DNA from: Chrysoperla carnea
Taxonomy: Eukaryota; Arthropoda; Insecta; Neuroptera; Chrysopidae
Direction of reading: 5' to 3'
Assembly (NCBI RefSeq): GCF_905475395.1
Contig: NC_058339.1
Coordinates: forward strand, 22,204,001-22,268,000
Length of the DNA: 64,000 bases
Shown: piece after piece, positions 25,656-36,595 of the stretch
How the letters are laid out: each line of letters opens with the position of its first letter
How positions within the stretch are numbered: position 1 is the first letter of the stretch
Notes under the pieces: generated by a model
The model's input: the letters and a program-made list of their open reading frames with translations, nothing else
Told to the model about the DNA's origin: nothing
Database searches by the model: none
Position numbers and translations under genes: made by a program

Positions 25656-26845
25656 GACATTAGTCAGCAATTTTCAAGAATATGTTAATTTGACCTTGAA
25701 AAATATTGTAATTTGACACTTTATACATGATAAAATTCAAGATACGTGACCGGATGTTAATATTTTTTTATGATTAAGCAATGTAATATGACACTTGAAA
25801 TTTTCATAATAAAAATACATGTTCAAACTTGTTTGAATGGACTTTGATCTTAAAATAATTTTACACAAGTCAGCAATTTTCAAGAATATGTTAATTTGAC
25901 CTTGAAAAATATGATATCATCATCTTGTAACAAGTTCAAACTTGTTTGAAATAATTTTACATGTGTCAAAACACGTGACCGGATGCTAATATTTTTTTAT
26001 GATTAAGCAATGTAATATGACACTTGAACGTGTTAGATAATAATTTGCAAATCTGAATTCCAAGAAAAGAATATTATGAGTCTGCAATTTTTAAGAATAT
26101 GTTGAAATAGATATCATCTAACCTTGAAAAATATTGTAATTTGACACTTTAAGTAGACATGATAAAATTCAAGACACGTGACCGGATGTTAATATTTTTT
26201 TTATTGAATTAGCAATGTAATATGACACTTGAAATTTACATAATAAAAATACATGTTCAAACTTGTTTGAATGGACTTTGATCTTAAAATAATTTTACAC
26301 GTGTCAGCAATTTTCAAGAATATGTTAATTTGACCTTGAAAAATATGATATCATCATCTTGTTACAAGTTCAAACTTGTTTGAAATAATTTTACATGTGT
26401 CAAAACACGTGACCGGATGTTAATATTTTTTTTTTATGATTAATATGTTAATTTGACCTTGAAAAATATGATATCATCATCTTGTTACAAGTTCAAACTT
26501 GTTTGAAATAATTTTACATGTGTCAAAACACGTGACCGGATGTTAATATTTTTTTTTTATGATTAAGCAATGTAATATGACACTTGAAATTTACATAATA
26601 AAAATACATGTTCAAACTTGTTTGAATGGACTTTGATCTTAAAATAATTTTACACGTGTCAGCTATTCTCAAGAATATGTTGAAATTGATTTGACCTTGA
26701 AAAATATGATATCATCATCCTGCTACAAGTTCAAACTTGTTTGAACATGTTCAAACTTGTTTGAACATGTTTAAACTTGTCTGAATTCCAAGAAAAAATA
26801 ATTAGTTTGAATTACGATTATAAAAATATCAAATTACAACTTTTT
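25656..26845. repeat. Left iteron array of the inner TIR
   Basis: A patchwork of repeated blocks: 'acgtgaccggatgttaat' (about 25746, 25975, 26176, 26408, 26531), 'gatatcatcatcttg', 'gttcaaacttgtttgaa', 'aattttacacgtgtcag' and 'gtaatatgacacttgaa'. Blocks recur in changing combinations with a period near 120-275 bp. Near 26735-26775 the near-palindrome CATGTTCAAAC-TT-GTTTGAACATG is reiterated every 20 bp. Matching blocks run inverted at 42665-43735. Confidence 0.85.
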
Positions 26846-26847
26846 TA

Positions 26848-26924
26848 GTGGTGGGGGTAATGCTATAAAAAGTGATGTACGTAGCTGTTGAAGTATCTCT
26901 TTTGAAATTCACCTTTGCTTCAGT
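26848..26924 (+). promoter_or_regulatory. Left-end inward promoter (candidate)
   Basis: GTGGTGGGGG (26848-26857) precedes a TATA-like 'gctataaaaag' (26862-26872) just inside the left iterons. An arthropod initiator-like TCAGT lies at 26920-26924, farther from the TATA (about 55 bp) than the usual 30 bp. The same G-rich element occurs before the 142-aa gene (35807-35816) and, as GTTGGTGGGGGG, before the right-end promoter. It would drive polB, but a LINE now lies between them. Confidence 0.45.
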
Positions 26925-26951
26925 TAGTTTTTTCCGCATATATTTTTTACG

Positions 26952-26954
26952 TTA

Positions 26955-26989
<35 letters not shown>
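26952..26989. repeat. (TTA)n tract at the LINE 3' side
   Basis: Perfect ATT/TTA triplets end exactly where the LINE 3' untranslated region starts. They match the tract at 31521-31571 on the other side. Confidence 0.9.
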
Positions 26990-29900
26990 GTCTCATCTAT
27001 TTCATAGCAGGGCTGAGCCCGATTTAGTTTACCGCACGGACACAGTCAAGTGACGGTAAGCTGTTTTTTCCTTATTCTGGTCTGTCATGTGAACCGGAGA
27101 ATGTGTGTGAGTGTGCGTGTATATTTGTGAGGGTATTTTTGTTCTTGTAGTGTCTATAAATGTATGTATGTTTATTGTGTTCAGCGACCTCGCCTTTTGG
27201 GTGGTGTGTGTGGTGTTGTATTGTGTTGTGCTCGCTTTCGCGTTCGATGAGCGATTGGGACGTTCTCCGTCGGTTTTGAATAGTGTGCAATTTGGCCATG
27301 TGTGAGTCTTGTGAGTCTTACAATGGGTGAAGTGTTTTGTGTGAGGTTTTGATTTATTGGTGGTGGTACGTGTATGGGTGTTGTGGTTAATAAAGTTATA
27401 CTATGTTGTGCCTCTTGTGAAGTGTTTTGTGTTTTGTTTGAGACATCTGATGGTCCTGATATTTGATCTTGTGTGAGGCCTGTTAACCGAGCAATGGGTG
27501 GTGTGTTATGTGCTTCGTTTCGATAAAGTGGGGGTGGTGCGTGTATGAGTGCTGTTGTAGTGTAAGTAATGATGTTGTGTTGTGATGAGTTTGTTTCTTG
27601 TGTATTGTTTTGTGTTTGGTTTGGAGAATGTGCTGATGTTGCGCGTGTGAGTGTTGTTGTAGATGTGCTGTGTTGTGTCGGGTATATTTCTTGCGTTATG
27701 TTTTGTGTGTGTAACTGTGTGTTGTGTGGGTGCTGGTGTGAAGTTTCCGTGTTTGGCATGAGTGTGTTTGCATTGGTCGGAGAGTATGTTGTGTTTGTTG
27801 TTGTTTGTTGAGCAGTGGTTAATGTTTGTGTTTGGAGAGTGCTGTGTCCCATAGAGAGAAACTTTCTCACTATACGGCAAGTATTAATTATAACTGCCTT
27901 TTGTAATTGTATGTATGTGTTTTTGTGTAGTTCAAGTGTATGCAGACTGTTGTGAAGTGTTGTTGGTATGACGCCTATTGAGCTTAGTATCACCGGAACG
28001 ACAACAACTGTTGTCATTTTCCATTGATTCCTCAGGTCGACAGCTAGATCGGTGTATTTTGTTAGTTTTTCAGTGTGTGTAGATTGAAGGTTGTGTGTGT
28101 TGGGTACTGCAATGTCTATGAGGAATGTGGTTTTTGTGTGTTTGTGTATAAGTGTAATGTCTGGCCTGTTGTAATGTACCGCCTTGTCTGTGATAATTGT
28201 TCTATCCCAATATAATTTGTGCGTGTTGTTTTCGAGAATTGAAGATGGAGTGTATTTGTAGTATGGTGAGTTGTCTGTTGTGAGTTTGTGTTTTATGGCG
28301 AGTTTTTGGTGTATTATTTTTGCTACCTGATCGTGTCTGTGTTTGTAATCTGTTTGGGTAAGACGTGAGCATGCTGATGTAATGTGTTGTATTGTTTCTG
28401 GTTTTTGTCGACATTGCCGACATAGGTCTGTTTGTTGTGCGTTGTCTTTGAGTATGTGTTTTTTGTAATTCAGTGTATGTATGATTTGATCCTGTATTGC
28501 AAACATGAAGCCCTCGGTTTCCGGAAAGATATTACACTTGGTCAACCAGGCTTGCGAAGCCTCTCGGTCAATACAGTCGTGACTAAGCTCATGAAAATAC
28601 CTTCCATGTAAAACCTTCGTTTTCCATGTCTGCATGTTTGTGGATGTGTGTTGTGTTTTGGTTGGTGGAAGAGAGTGTTGTGTTGTGTGCATGTTAAGTG
28701 GCGTGTATGACTTGTCTGCGGATGTTATGGCATTGTGTAAGTGTGATGTGTGTGTTTTAGATTGGAAGTACTCGCGTAGGCTATGGAGCTGGCGATCGTG
28801 TAATAGTTGGATATCTGTGAGACCACGTCCTCCTAAAGACCGTGGTAAAACCAACCTGGCTGATGATGAGTGTATGTGGTGTATTCTGTGTTTTGTCATG
28901 ATTGTTCGTGTTTTAATTTGTATGTTTTTAATGTCTGTGTTTGTCCACTTTATGATTCCGAAGGAATATGTGAGAAATGGTGTAGCGTATGTGTTGATGG
29001 CTCTAACGGCATTTCTACCATCAAGACCACTTTTGAGTATGTTTTGAATTCTTTGTATGTAGTGTTGTGTAAGTGTTTGTTTTATGTCTGTGTGTGGGAT
29101 GCCTTGTGATTGCAGCACACCAAGATAGCTGTAAAATTGTCCCTCCTCCATGGGGCTAATGACACCACCATTTTGCAGGTCAAATAAAACAGGCGTTCCT
29201 GGGTCAGCATGTATGTGTTGTGTTTTGCATTTGTCAGTACCGAATTCCATCCGGATGTCAGCAGAGAATATTTCAGTCAGTCGCATTAAATGTGTTAATT
29301 GTGTTTGTGTGGAGGCATACAGTTTCAAGTCATCCATGTAAAAAAGGTGAGATATTTTATGGAATTCTTTGTCGAACTTTACCTTGAAACCGCATCCCGA
29401 ATCTGTGAGTATATGTGATAGTGGATTAAGAGCGAGACAGAACCAAAGGGGGCTCAATGAGTCTCCCTGGAAGATACCTCGTCTAATGTGTATGGTATCT
29501 GTGGTGATGGTCGTGCTATTGTGTGTTAAATTTAGAGTGGTTGTCCATAACGACATGGCGTGTGTTAAAAATTGTATAATGTGTTCGTCAATTTTGTATA
29601 AATTCAATACTCTCTGAAGCCAGGAATGCGGCACGGAATCAAATGCTTTTTTGTAATCTATGTAAGCTGTGTACATGCTTCTGTTGTTGTGTTTGGCCTG
29701 TTCGGTCACCACCGAGTCTATAATGAGTTGCTCCTTACAACCTCTTGATAGTTTCCGACAGCCCTTTTGCTCCTCTGCGAGAATGTTGTTGTCTGTAATG
29801 TGTGTGTAAATTTTTTGTGTGATGCATGAAGTGATTAACTTGTATAGTGTAGATAGACATGTGATGGGTCTGTATTTTGTTGGATTTGTTGCATCGTTAT

Positions 29901-31520
29901 CCTTCGGTATCATATAAGTGATGCCCTTCATTAGAAAAGGAGGTGTTGTGTGAGGGTGTTGTATGAATTTTGTAAAATGTCTTGCGAGGTGTTCGTGTGT
30001 GCATGTAAAGTGTTTCAGCCAATAGTTGTGTATTTGATCCACACCAGGGCTCTTCCAATTGTGTAAGTGTTGTGTAGCGTTGTGTATGTCTTTTGTAGTA
30101 ATTGTTGTTTTTGTCATGAGTGTAATGTTGTTTGTTTTGTCGATTTCGTCTCCGATCCAACAGGTTTCAACATTGTGCTGAACTTCCTCGGACCAAAGAC
30201 CAGACCAATATGTAAAAAGTGAGTGTTCTGTGGGTGGTTGTGTCTCGTGCTGTGGTGTGTTGTTGTGTGTGAGTGATCGGTAGAAAAACTTTTGGTTGTG
30301 TTGGAATTGAGTGTTGTGTATTTTTCGTTTGTGGGCAGCTTTGTATCGTTTGAGTCGTGTAGAGTATACAGTGAGTTTTTGGTGTAGGGTATCCCTAAAT
30401 TCCTCTAGAGCGGTGTTATGTACATCGTATTTGGAGTGTATTCTGTATGTTGTTTTGATGTTTTGTATGTGTTTGGTGAGTTTTTGTGTACGCGTTCCTT
30501 GTATGTATTGTGTGATCCGGCCTAGGTCCCGCCTTATACTCGTAATACGAGAATTTAAACGCTTTTCCCAAGCCGGTACGCGTGTTTGTGAAGTGCGTGT
30601 GTTTCGTATGTTTAAGGGTGATGTTACCTTGAGACCATTACACCTAACTGCTGCAACAGCTCCGCAGTAAATGATGTTGTGTAAATCTGTAAATGTTGTG
30701 TCCTGTGATAAGTATTGTGGTAAAATGTAATTGTTAAGCGTGTTGACTATGTTGGTGAGATTGCGTGAATGATGTAGTTTTGGTAGTTTGTGTTTCTGTG
30801 TGGGGTCTAAATTTGTGAATTCCGCCAATGCAGTGTTAAGTGAGTTTTGGATATGTGTGATGGATGTGTTATCGTTGCTATTGTTACTATTGTTATTTTC
30901 GACTGTTTGTGTTGTCTGTGTGTCCATGTGTATTATGCCTGTGTTGTGTATGGTGTGTATTTGGTGGTGAACTTGTTGTCTAATTTGATTTTGTATTGTA
31001 AGGGGAATGAGTGTATGTGTGATAATTGTCCGGCGTTGATCGGCGAGTCGCTGTTCTGTGATGTGTGTAAGCTTTGTGTATTTTTGTGTGAATTGTTGGT
31101 ATAGTTTTTGTCTGTATCCGGTTTTATCCTGTTCAAGTCGGGTCACTTCCAGGTAGGTTCGCAGTATGAACTGATTCATTTCGTCTGTCCACTTCATGCG
31201 TCTCCTGGAAGAATTGTCTGCGGTGGCCATTTCCGTTTGCGGTAATGGAACATCCACAGGCAAATCGTCACGGGTGTCTCGTCCGTCGTCGGCTGTAGCT
31301 TCTTTGGTGATGGGTGGCCGCCTGATCATCAACCCACCACCACCGGGTCGCATGCTGTCACATCCAGCGGTGGCTCCAGATGTGCCCTGGCGATAACCCC
31401 CAGGCAGCGGCTGTTTTCCGAGGCTTTTAATCCTTTTATTCACCATCATAAGTGGGTTGGCTCGGGTCCCGGGAGCGCCAATTCCCGAACAACTAGGCCT
31501 GCCAGTTGTCCCCGTGGGGG

Positions 31521-31521
<1 letters not shown>
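26990..31521 (-). mobile_element. RLE-type non-LTR retrotransposon (R4/Dong-like), intact ORF
   Basis: A 4.5-kb minus-strand element nested in the Polinton. It has a GC-rich 5' leader of about 70 bp, one long ORF, and a 3' untranslated region of about 190 bp that ends in a (TAA)n tail. Both ends abut TTA/TAA tracts. Dong elements of the R4 clade are known to insert into TAA repeats and to encode a restriction-like endonuclease, as this ORF does. The plus strand is strongly G+T-rich through the ORF, unlike the rest of the Polinton. Confidence 0.85.
27181..31449 (-). CDS. LINE polyprotein: Myb-like domain, reverse transcriptase, CCHC motif, restriction-like endonuclease
   Basis: 1422 codons without a stop. 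Residues about 84-145 (W87, 'TEQRLADQRR') look like a Myb/SANT-type DNA-binding region. The reverse transcriptase spans roughly 500-800, with 'AYIDYKKAFDSVPHSW', 'RRGIFQGDSLSPLWFCLAL' and the active site YMDD at 704-707. A C-X2-C-X8-H-X4-C motif is at C1010, C1013, H1022, C1027. The restriction-like endonuclease follows, with RPD at 1095-1097, D1112 in 'FLIDIAVP' and 'EKLTKYTDLAVDL' near 1132. This order is that of single-ORF R2/R4-type LINEs, which cut target DNA and prime reverse transcription there. The last 250 residues are Thr/His/Asn-rich low-complexity sequence. The first methionine of the frame fits the end of the short leader. All catalytic motifs appear intact, so it may be functional. 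Confidence 0.9.
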   Translation of the reverse strand: MMVNKRIKSLGKQPLPGGYRQGTSGATAGCDSMRPGGGGLMIRRPPITKEATADDGRDTRDDLPVDVPLPQTEMATADNSSRRRMKWTDEMNQFILRTYLEVTRLEQDKTGYRQKLYQQFTQKYTKLTHITEQRLADQRRTIITHTLIPLTIQNQIRQQVHHQIHTIHNTGIIHMDTQTTQTVENNNSNNSNDNTSITHIQNSLNTALAEFTNLDPTQKHKLPKLHHSRNLTNIVNTLNNYILPQYLSQDTTFTDLHNIIYCGAVAAVRCNGLKVTSPLNIRNTRTSQTRVPAWEKRLNSRITSIRRDLGRITQYIQGTRTQKLTKHIQNIKTTYRIHSKYDVHNTALEEFRDTLHQKLTVYSTRLKRYKAAHKRKIHNTQFQHNQKFFYRSLTHNNTPQHETQPPTEHSLFTYWSGLWSEEVQHNVETCWIGDEIDKTNNITLMTKTTITTKDIHNATQHLHNWKSPGVDQIHNYWLKHFTCTHEHLARHFTKFIQHPHTTPPFLMKGITYMIPKDNDATNPTKYRPITCLSTLYKLITSCITQKIYTHITDNNILAEEQKGCRKLSRGCKEQLIIDSVVTEQAKHNNRSMYTAYIDYKKAFDSVPHSWLQRVLNLYKIDEHIIQFLTHAMSLWTTTLNLTHNSTTITTDTIHIRRGIFQGDSLSPLWFCLALNPLSHILTDSGCGFKVKFDKEFHKISHLFYMDDLKLYASTQTQLTHLMRLTEIFSADIRMEFGTDKCKTQHIHADPGTPVLFDLQNGGVISPMEEGQFYSYLGVLQSQGIPHTDIKQTLTQHYIQRIQNILKSGLDGRNAVRAINTYATPFLTYSFGIIKWTNTDIKNIQIKTRTIMTKHRIHHIHSSSARLVLPRSLGGRGLTDIQLLHDRQLHSLREYFQSKTHTSHLHNAITSADKSYTPLNMHTTQHSLPPTKTQHTSTNMQTWKTKVLHGRYFHELSHDCIDREASQAWLTKCNIFPETEGFMFAIQDQIIHTLNYKKHILKDNAQQTDLCRQCRQKPETIQHITSACSRLTQTDYKHRHDQVAKIIHQKLAIKHKLTTDNSPYYKYTPSSILENNTHKLYWDRTIITDKAVHYNRPDITLIHKHTKTTFLIDIAVPNTHNLQSTHTEKLTKYTDLAVDLRNQWKMTTVVVVPVILSSIGVIPTTLHNSLHTLELHKNTYIQLQKAVIINTCRIVRKFLSMGHSTLQTQTLTTAQQTTTNTTYSPTNANTLMPNTETSHQHPHNTQLHTQNITQEIYPTQHSTSTTTLTRATSAHSPNQTQNNTQETNSSQHNIITYTTTALIHAPPPLYRNEAHNTPPIARLTGLTQDQISGPSDVSNKTQNTSQEAQHSITLLTTTPIHVPPPINQNLTQNTSPIVRLTRLTHGQIAHYSKPTENVPIAHRTRKRAQHNTTPHTPPKRRGR

Positions 31522-31571
<50 letters not shown>
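31521..31571. repeat. (TTA)n tract at the LINE 5' side
   Basis: About 17 perfect TTA units directly abut the LINE 5' end ('ccccgtggggg'). Confidence 0.9.
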
Positions 31572-31765
31572 TTGTTTTTCGTATATTTATTATTCTAAAC
31601 TTAGTCTATATATTTTATACAAAAAACAAATATTACTCAGTTGTAAGTTAACTTTAGTGTTGAACGTTCGGTAACGTATATTTTGCTTATTATTTGAAAA
31701 TATAACGGTAAGTGTAAAATTTTTTAAATATTATTGTGAAACTTAAATATAATTTTTTTTGAAAG

Positions 31766-34700
31766 ATGGACACCTACGAACGAAATGTTATGCAGACGCT
31801 AAACGTGTTACCTCAAGGTGGTAGCACTGATATGATGAAGAAAGTGGAGAGAGCGTTGAGGCTCATCAAGACGGTGGAGGAAGCTGAGCGATGGATGATA
31901 CTTAATAAGCAGAACATCCGCTTATTCAAAAAGATGTTGATGTTAAAGAAAGAAAATCCTCTGCGTCTTGAAGCTAATATTGGACTTTGTAAATCATACC
32001 AGCGGCAACTTCACCGACTGCGATTAGATTTAGTTAAGCAAGGTGGTGGTGTCACCAAAAAACAAAATCGACATCTAATCTGGGAGACAATTGAAACCCA
32101 CCATCAGGGCAGGGTGAAGACTGGTATGATTACAAATTTGGATTATAAAGATCCAAATATATTTTTCAACCGGGCATTTCCAATGTTTAGAAGACACGTC
32201 CGGCGTGAGCTAGTGAATCATCCCCTCAAGGTAAGTAAAATTTAAGATTTATAATTTAAATAGTCTAATGAGATTTTATTTCAGGTGTATATTATGTTCA
32301 CGGGCAATTTCATTAAGCCCAGCACCAAAGAGGAGGATTTGAAAACTTTTATAACGTCGGCTAAGGAAATGTATCTGACAACGGACATGCAGGAGTGGTA
32401 CATTGATCATGTCAAAAACTATTTGTTGAAAAAATTGGAAGAATTCCAGGAACGCGATAGTGGTTGGGCTCTTGACATGATCATAAATATTCGAGTCCAC
32501 ATGAATAAGTACTCTCCGATCACAGCTGGAACATTTTGCGAACTACCATCTGCAATTAAATGTAGAAAAGCTGTGATCAATGTCCAGAATGATGACCAAC
32601 ATTGCTTTTTATGGTCGATAATGTCAGCACTTTACCCGGTTGAAAGGAATCCTCATCGTTTAACTAAGTACCAGCACTATAAATATCATTTAAAATATGA
32701 TGGATTAAAGTTTCCCATGTCTCTGGATCAAATTAATAAATTTGAAAAGATGAACCCGCATTTATCGATTAACGTGTACGGCTACAAAGATACGTTTATA
32801 CATGGTTTGGAAATTTTCCCTGTACGCGTTAGTTCGAACACTGCGGGGCAGAAAATTCATCTATTGGCTGTGGAGAATGGGAACAGTCACCACTTTTGCT
32901 GGATAAAAAATTTAGCAAAGTTGGCTCGATCGGGTGTAACAAAACACGTAGGTAAAATTTATTTATGTGATCGATGTCTCAACTATTTTGCTACAGAAGT
33001 CAAACTCCAACAGCATTCAGTAAATTGTGGTGAGCAAGAAGCAGTGCGGGTACGAATGCCTGAAACTGATGACGAGCGGTTCGTTGAGTTCAAAGATTTC
33101 AACAGCAAGGAACGTGTTGAGTATATGGTGTACGCTGACTTTGAGGCACTATTGGTACCACAACATCATGAAGACATGGAAATGGATCATGGGTCTTATA
33201 CAAAAAATATTCAAAAACATGTACCCTACAGTGTAGGTTACTATGTTCATTGTACCCATGATCCCAACCAATCGTTTTATAAGGCATACCGTGGTGCTGA
33301 TTGTGTCAAGTGGTTTGTTCATGAACTGGAACAAGTAGCGTACTCATTAGAGCAAAAAATAAAACACGTTAAACCAATGTATCCGCTCACCGTCGAACAA
33401 GAACTGGATTTTATGTCAGCAGAGAAGTGTCACATTTGTGGTAAAGATTTCGTATCCAATTCCATACGTGTTCGCGACCATTCACATCGCACAGGTAATG
33501 CAGGTTATTTATTATTTTTTAATTTCATCTAATTTTATATTAATCTATTTTAGGTATCTACCGTGGAGCAGCACACCAATTTTGTAATCTGCATTATCAA
33601 GATTCAAGGGTGATACCTGTTGTGATGCACAACTTAAGTGGATACGATTCGCATTTTATTATTGAAGCTCTGCTGACGGAAATCGACGGTCAAGTTGATG
33701 TGTTGCCCATCAACAAAGAAAAGTACATCAGTTTCACAAAGCACGTCTCGGACATTCAATTAAGATTCATTGATTCCTTCCGATTTCTCGCAGACAAGTT
33801 GGAAAATCTGGCCTCATATTTAGATAATGATAAAAAATCCATTTTACATAAAGAGGTAAATGATAAAAAATAATTAATTTTTAATACAGGGTTGTAATTT
33901 GTTTTTTAATTTTTTATAGGTCAGTAATGATGAACAATTTCAATTGCTAACGAGAAAAGGTGTATTTCCATATGAATACATGAGTAGCTGGGGACGTCTC
34001 CAAGAGACAAAATTACCACCAAAGGAGGCGTTCTACAGTGTGTTAACAGATGAACACATAACGGATGAGGATTATAACCATGCGATACAGGTATGGAACA
34101 CATTCAATTTACATACACTAGGTGATTATTCAGACCTGTATATGAAAACTGATGTGTTACTACTTGCGGATATTTTTGAAAATTTCCGTAACACTTGTAT
34201 TCATAGCTATAATCTCGATCCTAGTCACTATTACACACTTCCTGGCTATACGTGGAGCGCCATGTTGAAATACACCAATATCAAATTGGAATTGTTCACG
34301 GATATTGATGACTTGTTGTTTATCGAGAAAGGAATCAGAGGCGGTGTAAGTCAATGTTCTAATCGCTATGCTAAGGCAAACAATAAGTACATGGAAGAGG
34401 GGTATGATAAAACTCAAGAAGATGTCTACCTTATGTATTATGATGTGGTGAACCTATATGGTGCAGCAATGTGTGGATACCTACCAACAGGAAATTTTAA
34501 GTGGGTCGACACACCAAACATCGAGGATGTTGCAGATGATTCACCAGTCGGGTACATTTTAGAAGTAGACCTTGAAATACCCCAACATCTACATGATAAC
34601 TTTAGCGATTTACCACCATGTCCGGAGACAACGAAACCACCTGGATCAAAACAAAAATATCTTCTGTCAACCCTTTACAATAAGACCAACTATGTCGTGC

Positions 34701-35647
34701 ACTACAGGAATTTAAAACTGTATACACAACTCGGTGTTAAGGTAACAAAATACCACCGTGTGTTACAATTCGATCAATCTGCATGGTTGAAACCATATAT
34801 TGATTTCAATACCGAGATGCGCAAGAACGCCTCAAATGAGTTTGAAAAAGCATTATTCAAACTCATGATTAATGCCATCTTCGGTAAAACCATGGAGAAT
34901 GTGAGGAAACATCGGGTTGTGTACATACGAAAAAATTGGGATGGAAAACATGGTGTGAAGAAATTAATTGCCAATCCCAATTTTCACAGTATGATGGTGC
35001 TCGACAATGACGTCAGTATTGTTGAAATGAAAAAATCACAGATACGTTTCAACAAACCCATCTACATAGGCTTCACAATTTTAGACATATCGAAAACGTT
35101 TGTGTATGACTTCCACTACAACTACATGTACCAACGGTACAACCCCACAAATGTCAGGTTATTATACACAGACACCGATAGTCTAATTTATAGCGTGAAA
35201 AATACTGACGTCTATGAGGTCATGAAACAGGATATTAATCGTTTTGATACGGCTGACTATGCACCCGACAACATCTATGGTATGCCACTACGTAATAAGA
35301 AAGTCAAGGGTTTAATGTCCGATGAAAATAATGGTGATGTTATGCTAGAATTTGTCGGATTACGTAGCAAAATGTATGCTATTCGGGTGCAAAATAAAAA
35401 AGAGACTAAACGATCCAAGGGTCTCAAGAAGTCAGCTATCCGAAAACTTACTTTTGAGGACTATAAGCGGTGTTTGCTTGAGAACCGTAACTTTTACCAT
35501 GTTCAGCAAAGCATCCAATCCAAGCGACACCGCTTACATACCATCAAACAGCAGAAAGTGGGCTTATCACCATTTGACCAAAAACGATACATTACTCACA
35601 ATTCATGTGAAACAAAACCATGGGGCCACTATAGCATTATTTGTTGA
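31766..35647 (+). CDS. polB: Protein-primed family B DNA polymerase (Polinton pol), four exons
   Basis: Replicates the element's linear genome by protein priming. Exons inferred from GT/AG sites that keep frame: 31766-32230, 32285-33494, 33554-33855, 33920-35647, giving 1234 aa. Introns are 54, 59 and 64 bp. The basic N-terminal region (1-155) is typical of insect Polinton polymerases. A CxxC-type zinc motif starts at C383. Exonuclease motifs: Exo I D440/E442 ('YADFEALL'), Exo II D590 ('NLSGYDSHF'), Exo III near D737. A CHIC...DHSH...CNLHY zinc/HNH-like segment lies between Exo I and Exo II, across intron 2. Polymerase motifs: A at D834 ('DVVNLYGAA'), B K973-N977 ('[14 protein letters not shown]'), C YTDTDS (D1077, D1079), KxY at 1143. 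No break is seen. The C-terminus 'PWGHYSI' is the usual one. A possible intron (35650-35706) starts two bases after the stop codon. Confidence 0.95.
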
Positions 35648-35885
35648 GTGTAAGTATTTTATATTTTTTGTTTTTAATATTTAGCTAATTTTTGCTGTTG
35701 TTTCAGAAATGTGTCCTGCTGTTGTGATGATCCTCAAAGTGGTTCGGTATTGTGATAGGTGTACAAACAATTGATAGAGTAGTGCGCATGAACAATTGAT
35801 AGAGTAGTGGTGGGGGTGTAAAAAAAACTGATAGTTAGGTAGAATTATTGTAGAAAACAATTTAGTGTTAGTTTAAACATACAAA

Positions 35886-36314
35886 ATGCAAGACTTTGGT
35901 AATCATAATAGTGATAACAACTGTATTGTTAATATGATTAAAGATAATTGTAGTTTAAGTACTTTAAACAATGTGTTAACAAAGTATTTTAAAACATTGG
36001 TTAATATGGCAATTAAATGTGGTCGACCGGAAACTTTAAACTACCTTATTGATAAGGTAGAACAAATGGACTTAGAAGTGAAATTTTCCCCATCATCAGA
36101 CGATGAAGACAAACAAATTTGGAACTGGATTTTAAAAAATATCCACTCTGGACAAAAAGATGGAATTGTAGGACTATCCATTTTTGAACAATCTTACTAC
36201 AGTGTATTTACATCAGACGAGTTATCCGACTATGTTCAAGTGAAAGAAATAATTGAAAATTATCTTATGAAGAAAGATGATGATGATGATGACAATGGAC
36301 ACTTTTCAGAATAA
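35886..36314 (+). CDS. Unknown 142-aa acidic Polinton protein
   Basis: Not recognised. The frame opens 238 bp after the polB stop, with the ATG in 'acaaaatgcaa', and lies 70 bp past a G-rich promoter-like motif (35807-35816). The N-terminal half is predicted helical ('NNVLTKYFKTLVNMAIKCG'). A central acidic serine patch (SPSSDDEDK) is followed by a tryptophan pair (WNW) and a C-terminal run of six aspartates. There is no signal peptide or membrane segment. A 17-bp sequence, 'caattgatagagtagtg', is duplicated in the leader (35768 and 35793). It may share a transcript with polB through the possible 35650-35706 intron, which is inference. It could be a regulatory or accessory protein. It could also be unexpressed, but the compact frame and position favour a real gene. 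Confidence 0.6.
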   Translation: MQDFGNHNSDNNCIVNMIKDNCSLSTLNNVLTKYFKTLVNMAIKCGRPETLNYLIDKVEQMDLEVKFSPSSDDEDKQIWNWILKNIHSGQKDGIVGLSIFEQSYYSVFTSDELSDYVQVKEIIENYLMKKDDDDDDNGHFSE

Positions 36315-36476
36315 TAATTATAATGTATTTTCGATAATTTATAAATATATATTTTTTAAATATTATTATAATACAACTCTGTTTTTATACTTTTCAGAAT
36401 AATAATTATAATGTATTTTCGATAATTTATAAATATATATTTTTTAAATATTATTATAATAAAACTCTGTTTTTAT
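36301..36476. repeat. 88-bp tandem duplication over the 3' end of the 142-aa gene
   Basis: Units 36301-36388 and 36389-36476 are nearly identical and start 'acttttcagaataataatta'. The first unit contains the last codons and stop of the upstream gene. The second is noncoding. Confidence 0.9.
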
Positions 36477-36595
36477 ATGTTAGAGATAAAATTTTACAAT
36501 AAAAATAATATTTTTACAATGTGATATTTTTTATTTTTTTTTATAAATCACAAGTATGTTCACAAAAGCGGTCCACTATGACAAATTTTTGTTTG

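Noticed and set aside
25656..26845. CRISPR-like array of repeats and spacers
   Set aside because: Repeats are degenerate, overlap in changing combinations, have no uniform spacer length, mirror the other TIR, and the context is a eukaryotic transposon.
28634..29109. Plus-strand frames of 79-137 codons
   Set aside because: They are antisense shadows of the LINE ORF, with Cys/Val-rich translation caused by the G+T-rich strand.
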